10,439 bases of DNA from JAKVAV01 sp047633195. Lineage in GTDB: Bacteria > Bacteroidota > Bacteroidia > Flavobacteriales_D > Cryomorphaceae. This document shows, one piece after another, positions 1-6,237 of the stretch. The translations under genes were made by a program, and so were the position numbers. The stretch's first letter is position 1; every line of letters begins with the position of its first letter. A model generated the notes under the pieces. It had not been told where the DNA came from. It saw nothing but the letters and a program-made list of their open reading frames with translations, and made no database searches. Location: assembly GCA_047633195.1 (NCBI GenBank), contig JBLIEU010000073.1:1-10439 (forward strand), written 5' to 3'.

Positions 1-1145
1 ATTAGCTCGTTTCCATGAGCTTTTTTGAGTATTGAAAATAGCTCATCTTGCTCGCTGAGAATTTCGGCTTTAAATTCTCTCCATGCTTCCTTCTGTTCGG
101 TACGAACGTCATTTTTAGCCTGTCTGGAAATGATGTCTAGCTCTTCCTCAGTGGCTAAATCGTGCTCTATAATCCATGTCTTAAACTTAGCTATGCAGTC
201 ATATTCTTTGGCCCAATTCAACTGTTCCTCAGACTTGTATCGCTCATGTGAGCCTGAAGTTGAATGTCCTTGCGGTTGAGTTAACTCCTCAACATGTATG
301 AGCACGGGAATGTGCTTTTCTCGAGACAGTGCTACGGCCTCCTCATAAGTTTTGATGAGGTTTACATAATCCCAACCTTTTACGTTAAAAATTTCATAGC
401 CAGGGCTGCCTTCTGATCTCTGAAATCCTTTAAGTGCTTCAGAGATACTTGCTTTTGTAGTTTGATATTTTTTAGGAACCGATATCCCGTAGCCATCGTC
501 CCAAACGGATATGACCATCGGTATTTGCAATACTCCCGCCGCATTAAATGATTCCCAAAAAAGGCCTTCGCTGGTACTCGCGTCACCGATCGTTCCAAAT
601 GCGACTTCATTCCCTTTATTTGAGAACTTTTCGAATCCTGAATGGAGCTCTTTGTTTTGGCGGTATACTTTAGAAGCTTGCGCTAAACCTACAAGCCGAG
701 GCATTTGGCTTGCGGTAGGAGAGATGTCGGCTGATGAGTTTTTTTGAGCGGTAAGATTTTTCCAGTTGCCATCCTTGTCCAAGTTCCTAGTGCTGAAGTG
801 GCCTCCCATTTGTCTTCCAGCACTTGCTGGTTCTTTGTCTACATCTGGGTGCGCATAGAGTCCCGCAAAAGCTTCTTTGATCGACAATGCCTTAATGGCC
901 ATCATAAAAGTCTGGTCGCGGTAGTAGCCAGATCGGAAATCGCCATCTTGAAACTGCTTTGCCATGGCAATTTGGGCCACTTCTTTTCCGTCGCCAAATA
1001 TTCCAAATTTGGCTTTTCCTGTTAGAACTTCTTTTCTGCCTAAAAGTGAAACCTCACGGCTCTCGCATACTAACTTATAATCTGCAATAATCTTTTGAAT
1101 AAACGCTTCTTCTTCAGTAGAAACTGCCTGTTCTTGGGTCTTCAT
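1..1145 (-). CDS. 2-oxoacid dehydrogenase E1, alpha/beta fusion type (N-terminal part)
   Basis: Thiamine-diphosphate E1 component of a pyruvate or branched-chain 2-oxoacid dehydrogenase complex: it decarboxylates the 2-oxoacid and passes the acyl group to the E2 lipoyl domain in the cytoplasm. The 381 complete residues visible are E1-alpha-like. They show FRSGYYRDQTFMM (about 70-82), the SAGRQMGGHF segment (108-117), a diphosphate-binding GDASTSEGLFWESFNAAG (187-204) closing with VWDDGYGIS (214-222), and GHSTSGSHERYKSEE (293-307). GDA and DDGYGIS replace the classical GDG and NNGYAIS; I recall this as normal in Bacteroidota fused E1 proteins of roughly 700-800 residues. The frame stays open to the window edge and residue 381 already exceeds many stand-alone alpha subunits, so a beta domain beyond the edge is expected but not seen. 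The ATG at 1145 is the first in frame, with no obvious Shine-Dalgarno. Substrate cannot be fixed from sequence. Confidence 0.9.
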   Translation of the reverse strand, partial: MKTQEQAVSTEEEAFIQKIIADYKLVCESREVSLLGRKEVLTGKAKFGIFGDGKEVAQIAMAKQFQDGDFRSGYYRDQTFMMAIKALSIKEAFAGLYAHPDVDKEPASAGRQMGGHFSTRNLDKDGNWKNLTAQKNSSADISPTASQMPRLVGLAQASKVYRQNKELHSGFEKFSNKGNEVAFGTIGDASTSEGLFWESFNAAGVLQIPMVISVWDDGYGISVPKKYQTTKASISEALKGFQRSEGSPGYEIFNVKGWDYVNLIKTYEEAVALSREKHIPVLIHVEELTQPQGHSTSGSHERYKSEEQLNWAKEYDCIAKFKTWIIEHDLATEEELDIISRQAKNDVRTEQKEAWREFKAEILSEQDELFSILKKAHGNEL

Positions 1146-1166
1146 GGAGGTGGCATTTAGATGCTG

Positions 1167-1174
1167 CAAAGATA
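1167..1174 (-). promoter_or_regulatory. Candidate -7 box for the E1 dehydrogenase gene
   Basis: Read on the minus strand this is TATCTTTG, an exact match to the Bacteroidota -7 consensus TAnnTTTG, 21 nt before the ATG. That would give a leader of only about 15 nt. No TTTG lies at the usual 19-21 nt upstream spacing (the nearest T-rich TTTTGG is too close), so the call rests on one element. Confidence 0.35.
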
Positions 1175-1231
1175 GCAAAACCAAAAGCCCTTTTTAGTAG
1201 TGGATGGGGATTGATGAAAACAGCCTTCTGC

Positions 1232-1417
1232 TCAATGCTTTCCCAGCCAAACGGCAGGTACAATATTTGGCATCGAATAGCTAACGGTGGTTTTTTCTAC
1301 TTCCGATGGTTTCTCTGTAAAGGCTGCTGCATGGGTGAAACCATAAATCATGGTAAAAAAGGCTACTAACACGAAGCATGCGATCAGTATGAGGGCGGGT
1401 GCGTATTTCTTTGTCAT
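1232..1417 (-). CDS. Small single-span membrane or exported protein, unknown
   Basis: A 61-residue ORF that I do not recognise. A short basic start (MTKKY) is followed by a hydrophobic stretch at about residues 7-31 (ALILIACFVLVAFFTMIYGF), then a polar tail (about 32-61) rich in Glu, Ser and Pro. The hydrophobic part could be a membrane anchor with the tail outside, or an uncleaved signal segment; no lipobox is present. It lies between pspC (stop at 1545) and the E1 gene (start at 1145), all on the same strand. A strong hairpin sits 15 nt before its ATG, and its leader resembles that of padR further upstream, which supports it as a real, perhaps co-controlled, gene. Short length and lack of a known family keep confidence modest. 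Confidence 0.45.
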   Translation of the reverse strand: MTKKYAPALILIACFVLVAFFTMIYGFTHAAAFTEKPSEVEKTTVSYSMPNIVPAVWLGKH

Positions 1418-1432
1418 GGCTTTGAGTGTTTT

Positions 1433-1485
1433 AAAGCAGGCCCTGCCTAATGGGGCCTGCTTTGTGCTGTTTGGTTTGTTTAATG
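1433..1485 (-). promoter_or_regulatory. Leader element copy A: 18-nt block plus 11-bp hairpin
   Basis: On the minus strand an A-rich block (1485-1468) is followed after 4 nt by a perfect 11-bp inverted repeat (1453-1463 with 1433-1443; arm AAAGCAGGCCC) closing a 9-nt loop CATTAGGCA (minus sense, 1452-1444). The element lies in the 127-nt gap after pspC and ends 15 nt before the 61-residue ORF. Only three T residues follow the stem on the minus strand, so it is a poor intrinsic terminator. A second copy with the same loop but a different stem precedes padR (3577-3648). It may be a structured 5' leader, a processing site or a dispersed repeat; the sequence alone does not decide. Confidence 0.5.
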
Positions 1486-1544
1486 GTCAACGTAGTAATA
1501 CTGGTTGTTTTGTTCGTTATCTATTTTACTTCTTCAATAATTAC

Positions 1545-3206
1545 TTACTCCACTTCGGGTTCTTCTTCCTCCACTTCATTTTCAAAGCAAGTCGTGCATT
1601 GAAGCCCTTTTTCAGTCATTAGCCAAGTTTGACCGAGCATATCCCTGTCACGCGTATTGGTGATATTGGGCAGGTCGTAGATGATATCTTTCGAGCTCGG
1701 AGCTAAGGTTATTGCCTTTCCTACTGGAATGTAAAGGATGTAACTTGCCCTTTGCGATCTCACCTTATTTCCTTTTTTCAAGATAAAGTAAGGCGACACG
1801 CGTAAGCTATCGTTGGAAACTGACCAGCTTGACTTCATTTGGCGAGCGTTTCTAATGGCATCTTTTTGCGTGGAACCTCTCGCCGATTTTTCAACTTCGA
1901 GTAAAAAACGATCTCCAGCTGCTTGTTTTGTGGTGATCCTGTTCTTACCGACGTACACTACATTAGTCGAATCAACCCATGGAATTGTTACACCTCCTTC
2001 GAAAAAAATCGAACCATCCATAAATTCACCTGAAAACTTAAACCGTGGAAGGTCCGCGCCTTCAATATCCAAGACTAATGTCTCAATGGTAGGGTCGACA
2101 TCTATTTTCAAAGTCTCAGTAAATCGTGCTTTGGTTTGTCGATTCTCAAAAAGATGAACTCCGCTAGCCGCTAGTAAACCTATGCCGACAAACCAGACCA
2201 CGATCATCGCGATGGCGACAATACCAGAGTATCGAATTTTCTGAAAAAGCATCCTGATTCCCAATAAAAGGAGGGAAACCGCTGGAACTCCGAGCACGAT
2301 TGCTATGCCTCCAAAGACCAATCCTTTGTTTGTCGAATCAGTCAGGGTAGAATTCACGAATTCTGTCATTTCACGAGAACCGGTCGCTGAGAGAAAAGTA
2401 TCCATCCCGAATAGTCCGGTAATCAAGGCCATTAAGGCGAAAGAACCAGCTAGAAAGAAAACAACTCCAATGATTTTTGCCAAGACGACAATCAGGACTT
2501 TCAGGATCTTTCCGAGCGCTTCGAAAAAATCACTGATGACGTCGCCTATATGCTTTCCCACATTGTTAACTCTATCGCCACTTATGTCGTTTCTTTTTCC
2601 AAAATCCTTGATGTCATCCTTTATGTCCGTAAAAGATTCATTGACTTTTTTAGAAATGTTGTCTACCGTTACGGCTTCTCCTCGCATTTGTAGTTTCTCA
2701 GCGGTTGTTTTAGCCTTAGGAATAATGAGTGCCAAAATGATGTAAACCAATGGCCCAAAACCAAAAGCTACGGTAGAGACGACGAATAGTGCTCGTAGAA
2801 TAATTGGATCCCAACCTAAGTAAGCACTAAGGCCGCTGCAAACCCCAAACAATAGTTTATCGTCAGGATCGCGGAAAACACGCTTCTCGTATTTTTTACC
2901 CGTGCTTCTTTTTTTGAACTCTTCCTCCATCTCCTCATCTTCAGAATCGATGTAGTCTTCTGGTTTTCCCATTATCACAATTACAGCTTCCACATCATCG
3001 AGTATGATAACCTGCTTGCTTTCGCTGATTCGTTCGGCAAAGAGTTCAGATACTCTTAATTCGATGTCAGAGATGATTTCATCTGCACTCTGGTGACCTT
3101 CGAAAGAGTTTCGAATGGCTGCCAGGTATCTTTCCAGTTGGGAATAGGCATCTTCTTCTATGCTGAAAATGCGCCCGCCTATGTTTACGTTTATTGTCTT
3201 ATTCAT
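1545..3206 (-). CDS. PspC-domain multi-span membrane protein
   Basis: Integral membrane protein of 553 residues, likely in an envelope-stress role; PspC proteins are best known from the phage-shock response, but the long Bacteroidota form paired with PadR has no firmly assigned reaction. Residues 1-100 are soluble and acidic with an INVNIGGRIFSIEEDAY start. The PspC domain is at about 108-165 (KRVFRDPDDKLLFGVCSGLSAYLGWDP, shown here in part: KLLFGVCSGLSAYLG at 117-131), followed by a hydrophobic stretch 138-163. A charged amphipathic region (170-230) and spans near 236-265, 295-318 and 328-350 follow. Residues 365-553 look like a beta-rich C-terminal domain with Cys-Thr-Thr-Cys at 537-540 and a Glu-rich end. 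padR ends only 5 nt upstream, so the pair is one transcription unit and PadR probably controls this protein. Confidence 0.9.
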   Translation of the reverse strand: MNKTINVNIGGRIFSIEEDAYSQLERYLAAIRNSFEGHQSADEIISDIELRVSELFAERISESKQVIILDDVEAVIVIMGKPEDYIDSEDEEMEEEFKKRSTGKKYEKRVFRDPDDKLLFGVCSGLSAYLGWDPIILRALFVVSTVAFGFGPLVYIILALIIPKAKTTAEKLQMRGEAVTVDNISKKVNESFTDIKDDIKDFGKRNDISGDRVNNVGKHIGDVISDFFEALGKILKVLIVVLAKIIGVVFFLAGSFALMALITGLFGMDTFLSATGSREMTEFVNSTLTDSTNKGLVFGGIAIVLGVPAVSLLLLGIRMLFQKIRYSGIVAIAMIVVWFVGIGLLAASGVHLFENRQTKARFTETLKIDVDPTIETLVLDIEGADLPRFKFSGEFMDGSIFFEGGVTIPWVDSTNVVYVGKNRITTKQAAGDRFLLEVEKSARGSTQKDAIRNARQMKSSWSVSNDSLRVSPYFILKKGNKVRSQRASYILYIPVGKAITLAPSSKDIIYDLPNITNTRDRDMLGQTWLMTEKGLQCTTCFENEVEEEEPEVE

Positions 3207-3211
3207 GATAG

Positions 3212-3541
3212 TCAGTTCTTGGTGATGGTTTGTTTAGCTGCGAGAACCAGTTCATTCCAGGTTTTGCTCAATTCGCTTAGAAATTGTTCTCCTAGCTCAG
3301 TGAGCTTGTAGTATTTTCGAGGAGGACCCGATTTAGATTCCTCCCAGCGGTAGTCTAGCAGACCCGCATTCTTAAGTCGCGTCAACAGTGGGTAAAGTGT
3401 GCCCTCAACTACTATGAGTTTTGATTCTTTGAGCTCGCCAATTATATCTGAAGGATACATTTCCTTCTGGCTGAGTAGCTGCAGAATCACAAACTCAAGG
3501 ACTCCTTTCCGCATTTGCGCTTTTGTGTTTTCAATCTTCAT
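3212..3541 (-). CDS. PadR-family transcriptional repressor
   Basis: DNA-binding regulator of 109 residues, the usual size for the short PadR-s2 class. The winged-helix core is plain: RKGVLEFVILQLLSQKEMYP (11-30) opens helix 1, VVEGTLYPLLTRLKNAGLLDYRWE (44-67, in part GTLYPLLTRLKNAGLL) is the recognition-helix region, and SGPPRKYYKLTELG (71-84) is the wing signature. A C-terminal helix for dimer formation follows. It is the first gene of a two-gene unit with the PspC protein 5 nt downstream. A promoter with palindromic AGTACT sites sits about 120 nt upstream of its ATG (3660-3722), so autorepression is likely. The 119-nt leader contains hairpin copy B. The effector or stress that relieves repression cannot be read from the sequence. 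Confidence 0.93.
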   Translation of the reverse strand: MKIENTKAQMRKGVLEFVILQLLSQKEMYPSDIIGELKESKLIVVEGTLYPLLTRLKNAGLLDYRWEESKSGPPRKYYKLTELGEQFLSELSKTWNELVLAAKQTITKN

Positions 3542-3576
3542 ATTGGAGTCGTTCTAATGTGTGAATTGGATGCTTG

Positions 3577-3648
3577 CAACCCTTGCCTAATGGGGTTGTG
3601 CATACTGCACCCGTTTTTGAATTTGCCATTTGTTTCGTTTGTTTAATG
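3577..3648 (-). promoter_or_regulatory. Leader element copy B, 5' of padR
   Basis: On the minus strand the A-rich 18-mer (3648-3631) matches copy A at 17 of 18 positions. After 32 nt comes a 6-bp stem (CAACCC/GGGTTG, 3593-3598 with 3577-3582) enclosing CATTAGGCAA. The 9-nt loop core CATTAGGCA is identical to copy A, whereas the stem bases differ and still pair. With the padR promoter predicted just upstream, the block would lie almost at the mRNA 5' end, and the hairpin 36 nt before the ATG. Confidence 0.5.
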
Positions 3649-3659
3649 TTTAACCGATG

Positions 3660-3722
3660 CAAACATACTGAAATAATACAGTACTATGCAAAGCAAAGTA
3701 CCAAAAATTGACATAGTACTAT
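3660..3722 (-). promoter_or_regulatory. padR-pspC promoter with palindromic operator sites
   Basis: The minus strand has TATGTTTG (3667-3660), an exact Bacteroidota -7 box, and TTTG (3692-3689) 21 nt upstream as the -33 box. Transcription would start near 3653. Between the two boxes is AGTACT (3680-3685) within ATAGTACTGT, and further upstream is the perfect 10-bp palindrome ATAGTACTAT (3713-3722). A weaker GTAC (3698-3701) lies midway, giving three GTAC-centred sites about 17-18 bp apart. A site inside the promoter core is where a repressor would block RNA polymerase, so autoregulation by PadR is the natural inference. Confidence 0.6.
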
Positions 3723-3820
3723 TTAAATGGCGGTAAAACAGGATAAATGGTAGAGGATGGTTTTTTTTGAAACTTTCAGAGATGATTGGGGTATACTTTC
3801 AAGAAACTAGAACCTTTTAT

Positions 3821-3958
3821 ATGAAAAAGTTATTCTCATTATTGGTAGGCATTGCACTTGTCGCTCTAATCCAGTCCTGTTCGAATGGCCAAAAGCAATG
3901 CGCGGCATACACCAAACATGACATGGGAAATCAGCCGTCATATCACGAGGTGCAATAA
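3821..3958 (+). CDS. Small probable lipoprotein, 45 residues
   Basis: The ORF begins with a basic MKK, a hydrophobic stretch LFSLLVGIALVALIQ (4-18), then Ser-Cys (19-20), a plausible lipoprotein signal peptide with Cys20 as the lipid-carrying residue. The mature part would be only about 26 residues (SNGQKQCAAYTKHDMG...), with a second Cys at 27. I chose the ATG at 3821 over an upstream TTG at 3767 because it places a standard signal peptide at the N-terminus. An intrinsic terminator lies 34 nt after the stop, and the gene diverges from padR. Short lipoproteins with a Cys-x-Ala-Tyr-like tail are common in Bacteroidota, but I cannot name a function. The size leaves some doubt. Confidence 0.55.
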   Translation: MKKLFSLLVGIALVALIQSCSNGQKQCAAYTKHDMGNQPSYHEVQ

Positions 3959-3992
3959 GTGCCACATAGGCCTGCAAGCTCAAGAATACGCG

Positions 3993-4017
3993 GCTGTCTT
4001 TCAAACGACAGCTTTTT
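3993..4017 (+). terminator. Intrinsic terminator after the small lipoprotein gene
   Basis: A 6-bp stem GCTGTC/GACAGC (3993-3998 and 4007-4012) with an 8-nt loop is followed directly by TTTTT (4013-4017). It starts 34 nt past the lipoprotein stop and points rightward. Confidence 0.7.
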
Positions 4018-4249
4018 CTGGTTTGTAGCTGTGTGAAGGCCGTAAGCCCATTGCTGCTCCCTGACCACCGCCAGCCGACCAGAGGCTTTTAGCAAATTGT
4101 GTTTGAAGAAGATTTGTTTTGTGTGGTGCAACCTCTTTTAATTTAGAATGAGCCTGGCAGCAGAGAACTTACTAAAGTGTCCAAAATTCAAAGACCTCTA
4201 TAAACTGATCTCTCCAATCTGACCTCTAAGAAATTCGTAATTTCGCGCC
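4018..4249. other. Intergenic region before cinA, with a GC-rich block
   Basis: No convincing gene. The stretch 4038-4086 has about 69% G+C (34 of 49 bases counted), well above the flanking intergenic DNA, and includes a small GGC-CGTAA-GCC inverted repeat (about 4038-4048). A 62-codon minus-strand frame spans it but also runs through the terminator, so I do not call it a gene. The last 60 nt before cinA are AT-rich and promoter-like. Confidence 0.4.
4238..4245 (+). promoter_or_regulatory. Possible -7 box immediately before cinA
   Basis: TAATTTCG differs at one position from TAnnTTTG and ends 4 nt before the GTG start of cinA. If used, transcription would begin at or next to the start codon, giving a leaderless message. 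No clear TTG lies at -33. Confidence 0.3.
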
Positions 4250-5509
4250 GTGAAAGCGGAGATAATTACCATAGGTGATGAGATTCTCATCGGCCAAACC
4301 ATAGATACCAACTCAGCGTGGCTGGGTGAACAACTTCATTTAATAGGAGTTAAGCTCAATCGGATCGTTACCATTAGCGATACGCCCGAAGCGATTCTCG
4401 AATCTATCGATGACTCTTTTAATCGAGCTGACCTCATTCTAATGACGGGAGGCCTTGGGCCTACCCAAGATGATGTCACCAAAGAAACCTTAGCAGGCTA
4501 TTTCGGGACTGCCCTCGAGCGCAATCAGGACGTTCTTGATTCCATCGACTCGTACTTCGCATCGAAAGGATTGCAAATGCTCGAATCAAACCAAAAGCAA
4601 GCCGACCTTCCCAGAGACGCGAAAATTCTGCGCAACACCCGAGGCACAGCCATGGGTATGTGGTTTGAAAAGAACGGTAAAGTGTTGATCTCGATGCCAG
4701 GTGTTCCTTATGAAATGAAGGGAATCATGCGCGATCATGGATTAAGCATGATTCAAGACTTTTTCCCGACGAAGACCATCCTTCACCATACAATCCAAAC
4801 TCAAGGAATTGGCGAAAGTTTTTTAGCGGAAAAGATTAGCGATTGGGAAACTGCCCTAAGAAATGATGGTGTCGCACTGGCTTATTTGCCTTCTCCAGGT
4901 CTAGTTAAACTAAGGCTTACAGCTTATGCTGAAAATGGCAATAAAGAAGTGGTCGCTGAAAAAATAGCGCATTACATTTCAGAATTGTACAGGAGAATTC
5001 CCGAATATATTTATGGCAGTGAGAAGGATACGGTTGCAAAAGCCATTCAAGACCTCTTCCAATCTAGAGGTTTCACTTTGGCTGCTGCCGAAAGTTGCAC
5101 AGGTGGATTAATCGCTCATGAAATAACCTCGATTCCAGGCTCATCCGCTCATTTTTTAGGCTCTATGGTTACATACAGTAACAAAGCCAAGATGGCAGTC
5201 TTGGATGTGAAGGAAGACACGATCAAAAAGCATGGAGCAGTGAGCGAAGAAGTGGTGAGGGAAATGGCGGAGGGGGCCAGACACAAACTCGGTTCAGATT
5301 TCGCAATTGCCACTTCCGGAGTGGCAGGTCCAGATGGAGGTTCTGAAGAAAAACCCGTTGGAACCGTGTGGGTTTCAATTGCGGGACCAAAAAAAACTTT
5401 ATCAAAACGCCTTAATTTGGGCAAAAGTCGAGAGCGAAACATCAGAATATCAATGCTTACCGCCCTGAATTGGTTAAGGCAAGAAATTATTTCAGGAAGC
5501 TTTGATTAA
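4250..5509 (+). CDS. cinA: CinA family protein, NMN deamidase / competence-damage type
   Basis: Two-domain cytoplasmic protein of 419 residues, the normal family length. Residues 1-170 are a MoCF-biosynthesis-like (MoaB/MogA fold) domain with the family start KAEIITIGDEILIGQ, GGLGPTQDD (67-75) and MPGVPYEMK (149-157); in CinA this domain carries an ADP-ribose pyrophosphatase (COG1058) activity. Residues about 258-415 are the CinA-C/PncC domain, which in characterised members deamidates nicotinamide mononucleotide to nicotinate mononucleotide in pyridine-nucleotide salvage; AAESCTGGLIAHEIT (278-293) and SGVAGPDGGSEEKPVGTVWVS (356-376, in part) are visible. The start is GTG at 4250, fixed by exact alignment with the conserved N-terminus. 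It stands just upstream of rpmB, with a separate promoter for the ribosomal genes overlapping its 3' end. The historical name refers to competence, but nothing here links it to DNA uptake. Confidence 0.95.
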   Translation: MKAEIITIGDEILIGQTIDTNSAWLGEQLHLIGVKLNRIVTISDTPEAILESIDDSFNRADLILMTGGLGPTQDDVTKETLAGYFGTALERNQDVLDSIDSYFASKGLQMLESNQKQADLPRDAKILRNTRGTAMGMWFEKNGKVLISMPGVPYEMKGIMRDHGLSMIQDFFPTKTILHHTIQTQGIGESFLAEKISDWETALRNDGVALAYLPSPGLVKLRLTAYAENGNKEVVAEKIAHYISELYRRIPEYIYGSEKDTVAKAIQDLFQSRGFTLAAAESCTGGLIAHEITSIPGSSAHFLGSMVTYSNKAKMAVLDVKEDTIKKHGAVSEEVVREMAEGARHKLGSDFAIATSGVAGPDGGSEEKPVGTVWVSIAGPKKTLSKRLNLGKSRERNIRISMLTALNWLRQEIISGSFD

Positions 5510-5532
5510 TAAGAAGATAATGCCGTTATTTG
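5501..5532 (+). promoter_or_regulatory. Candidate promoter for the rpmB-rpmG-DUF4295 cluster
   Basis: TTTG (5501-5504) and GTTATTTG (5525-5532) are separated by 20 nt, the spacing expected for a Bacteroidota promoter. The -7 box keeps TTTG but has GT instead of TA at its first two positions. Transcription would start near 5539, leaving a leader of about 27 nt before rpmB. The -33 box overlaps the last codons of cinA. Confidence 0.5.
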
Positions 5533-5566
5533 CACCCCACTTTTTACACCCTAAAGGACAGTAATC

Positions 5567-5809
5567 ATGGCTAAAGCATGCGAACTTACGGGCAAAAAAG
5601 CAATGGTTGGTAACAATGTTTCATTTTCGAACAGAAGAACCAAGCGACGCTTTGAGCCAAATTTGATAAAAAAGAAATTTTATCTCGGCGCAGAGGAAAA
5701 ATGGGTTGAACTTACAATTTCAACTTCAGCTCTTCGCACTGTTAATAAGATTGGAATAGCCAAGGCTTTGAAAAAAGCTAGAGAAAAAGGCTATTATAAC
5801 GGAAAATAA
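5567..5809 (+). CDS. rpmB: Large-subunit ribosomal protein bL28
   Basis: Ribosomal protein of 80 residues, basic, part of the 50S subunit near the E-site side. The N-terminal AKACELTGKKAMVGNNVSFSN, followed by RRTKRRFEPNL (23-33) and a C-terminal KIGIAKALKKAREKG (61-75), is the bL28 pattern. Only one Cys is present, so the zinc-binding form is not expected. A promoter lies about 35 nt upstream and rpmG starts 8 nt after the stop, so the three small genes form one unit. Confidence 0.96.
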   Translation: MAKACELTGKKAMVGNNVSFSNRRTKRRFEPNLIKKKFYLGAEEKWVELTISTSALRTVNKIGIAKALKKAREKGYYNGK

Positions 5810-5817
5810 GAGTAGAA

Positions 5818-6000
5818 ATGGCCAAGAAAGGTAACCGCGTCCAAGTTATTTTGGAATGCACTGAGCACAAAGAGACGGGTATGCCCGGAACTTCTCGTTA
5901 CATCACTACTAAAAATAGAAAAAACACTCCAGACAGAATGGAGCTGAAGAAATACAACCGTATTTTGAAGAAGCAAACTGTCCACAAGGAGATTAAATAA
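5818..6000 (+). CDS. rpmG: Large-subunit ribosomal protein bL33
   Basis: Ribosomal protein of 60 residues in the 50S subunit near the tRNA E site. It shows the family features KGNRVQVILECTEHK (4-18), SRYITTKNRKNTPDRMELKKY (26-46, in part) and a C-terminal VHKEIK. A single Cys (14) remains, so this is the zinc-independent (C-minus) form, which can serve when zinc is short in species that keep two versions; whether this genome has a second copy cannot be seen. It follows rpmB by 8 nt and precedes the DUF4295 gene by 9 nt. Confidence 0.96.
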   Translation: MAKKGNRVQVILECTEHKETGMPGTSRYITTKNRKNTPDRMELKKYNRILKKQTVHKEIK

Positions 6001-6009
6001 GACTGAGTC

Positions 6010-6165
6010 ATGGCAAAGAAGACCGTAGCAACACTCCAGACAGGGGGCGGAAAGAACCACTCAAAAGTGATTAAGATGATAAAGTCTAAATCAGGTTCTT
6101 ACAGCTTTCGTGAAGAAATCGTTACCAACGACAAAGTCGGCGACTTCTTCAACGAAGACAAGTAA
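6010..6165 (+). CDS. DUF4295 family small basic protein (ribosome-associated)
   Basis: A 51-residue protein starting MAKKTVATLQTGGGKNHSKV and ending in FFNEDK. Lys-rich N-terminal half, then IKMIKSKSGSYSFREEIV and an acidic tail. This matches the Bacteroidota-restricted DUF4295 family, which regularly follows rpmB-rpmG. From memory, a protein of this family was reported in the Flavobacterium johnsoniae 70S structure and named bL38; I could not verify that here. The gene begins 9 nt after rpmG and ends 20 nt before a terminator hairpin, closing the ribosomal unit. It is short enough to be missed by length-limited gene callers. Confidence 0.9.
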   Translation: MAKKTVATLQTGGGKNHSKVIKMIKSKSGSYSFREEIVTNDKVGDFFNEDK

Positions 6166-6185
6166 TCCTCCACGTAATTATTTAG

Positions 6186-6217
6186 AGCCTTTTTCCATTT
6201 TCTGGGAAAAGGCTTTT
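6186..6217 (+). terminator. Intrinsic terminator between DUF4295 gene and ftsY
   Basis: An 11-bp stem (6186-6196 with 6204-6214, arm AGCCTTTTTCC, one T-G wobble) closes a 7-nt loop and runs into TTTT (6214-6217). It lies 20 nt after the DUF4295 stop and 20 nt before ftsY. Because ftsY follows so closely, it may attenuate rather than stop read-through. Confidence 0.7.
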
Positions 6218-6218
6218 C

Positions 6219-6230
6219 GTGTTTAAACAC
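6219..6230. promoter_or_regulatory. 12-bp perfect palindrome before ftsY
   Basis: GTGTTTAAACAC is its own reverse complement and sits between the terminator T-tract and the ftsY ATG (7 nt gap). It may be an operator or a chance AT-rich palindrome; no matching copy was noticed elsewhere in the window. Confidence 0.3.
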
Positions 6231-6237
6231 TGCATTC

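Noticed and set aside
25..1025. Several plus-strand and one minus-strand short ORFs over the left edge
   Set aside because: All are out-of-frame readings of the E1 dehydrogenase gene, whose minus-strand frame is open from 1145 to the window edge with clear family motifs.
1433..1463. The 11-bp hairpin as an intrinsic terminator for pspC
   Set aside because: Only three T residues follow the stem on the coding strand and the conserved loop is repeated in the padR 5' leader, where a terminator for an upstream gene makes no sense. A partial terminator role is not excluded.
2305..2745. 146-codon plus-strand ORF opposite pspC
   Set aside because: It lies wholly inside the well-supported PspC gene on the other strand, and its composition is that of an antisense shadow of hydrophobic codons.
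3943..4131. 62-codon minus-strand ORF in the gap before cinA
   Set aside because: It runs across the intrinsic terminator and the lipoprotein end, has no signal or domain, and overlaps the GC-rich islet that inflates open frames.
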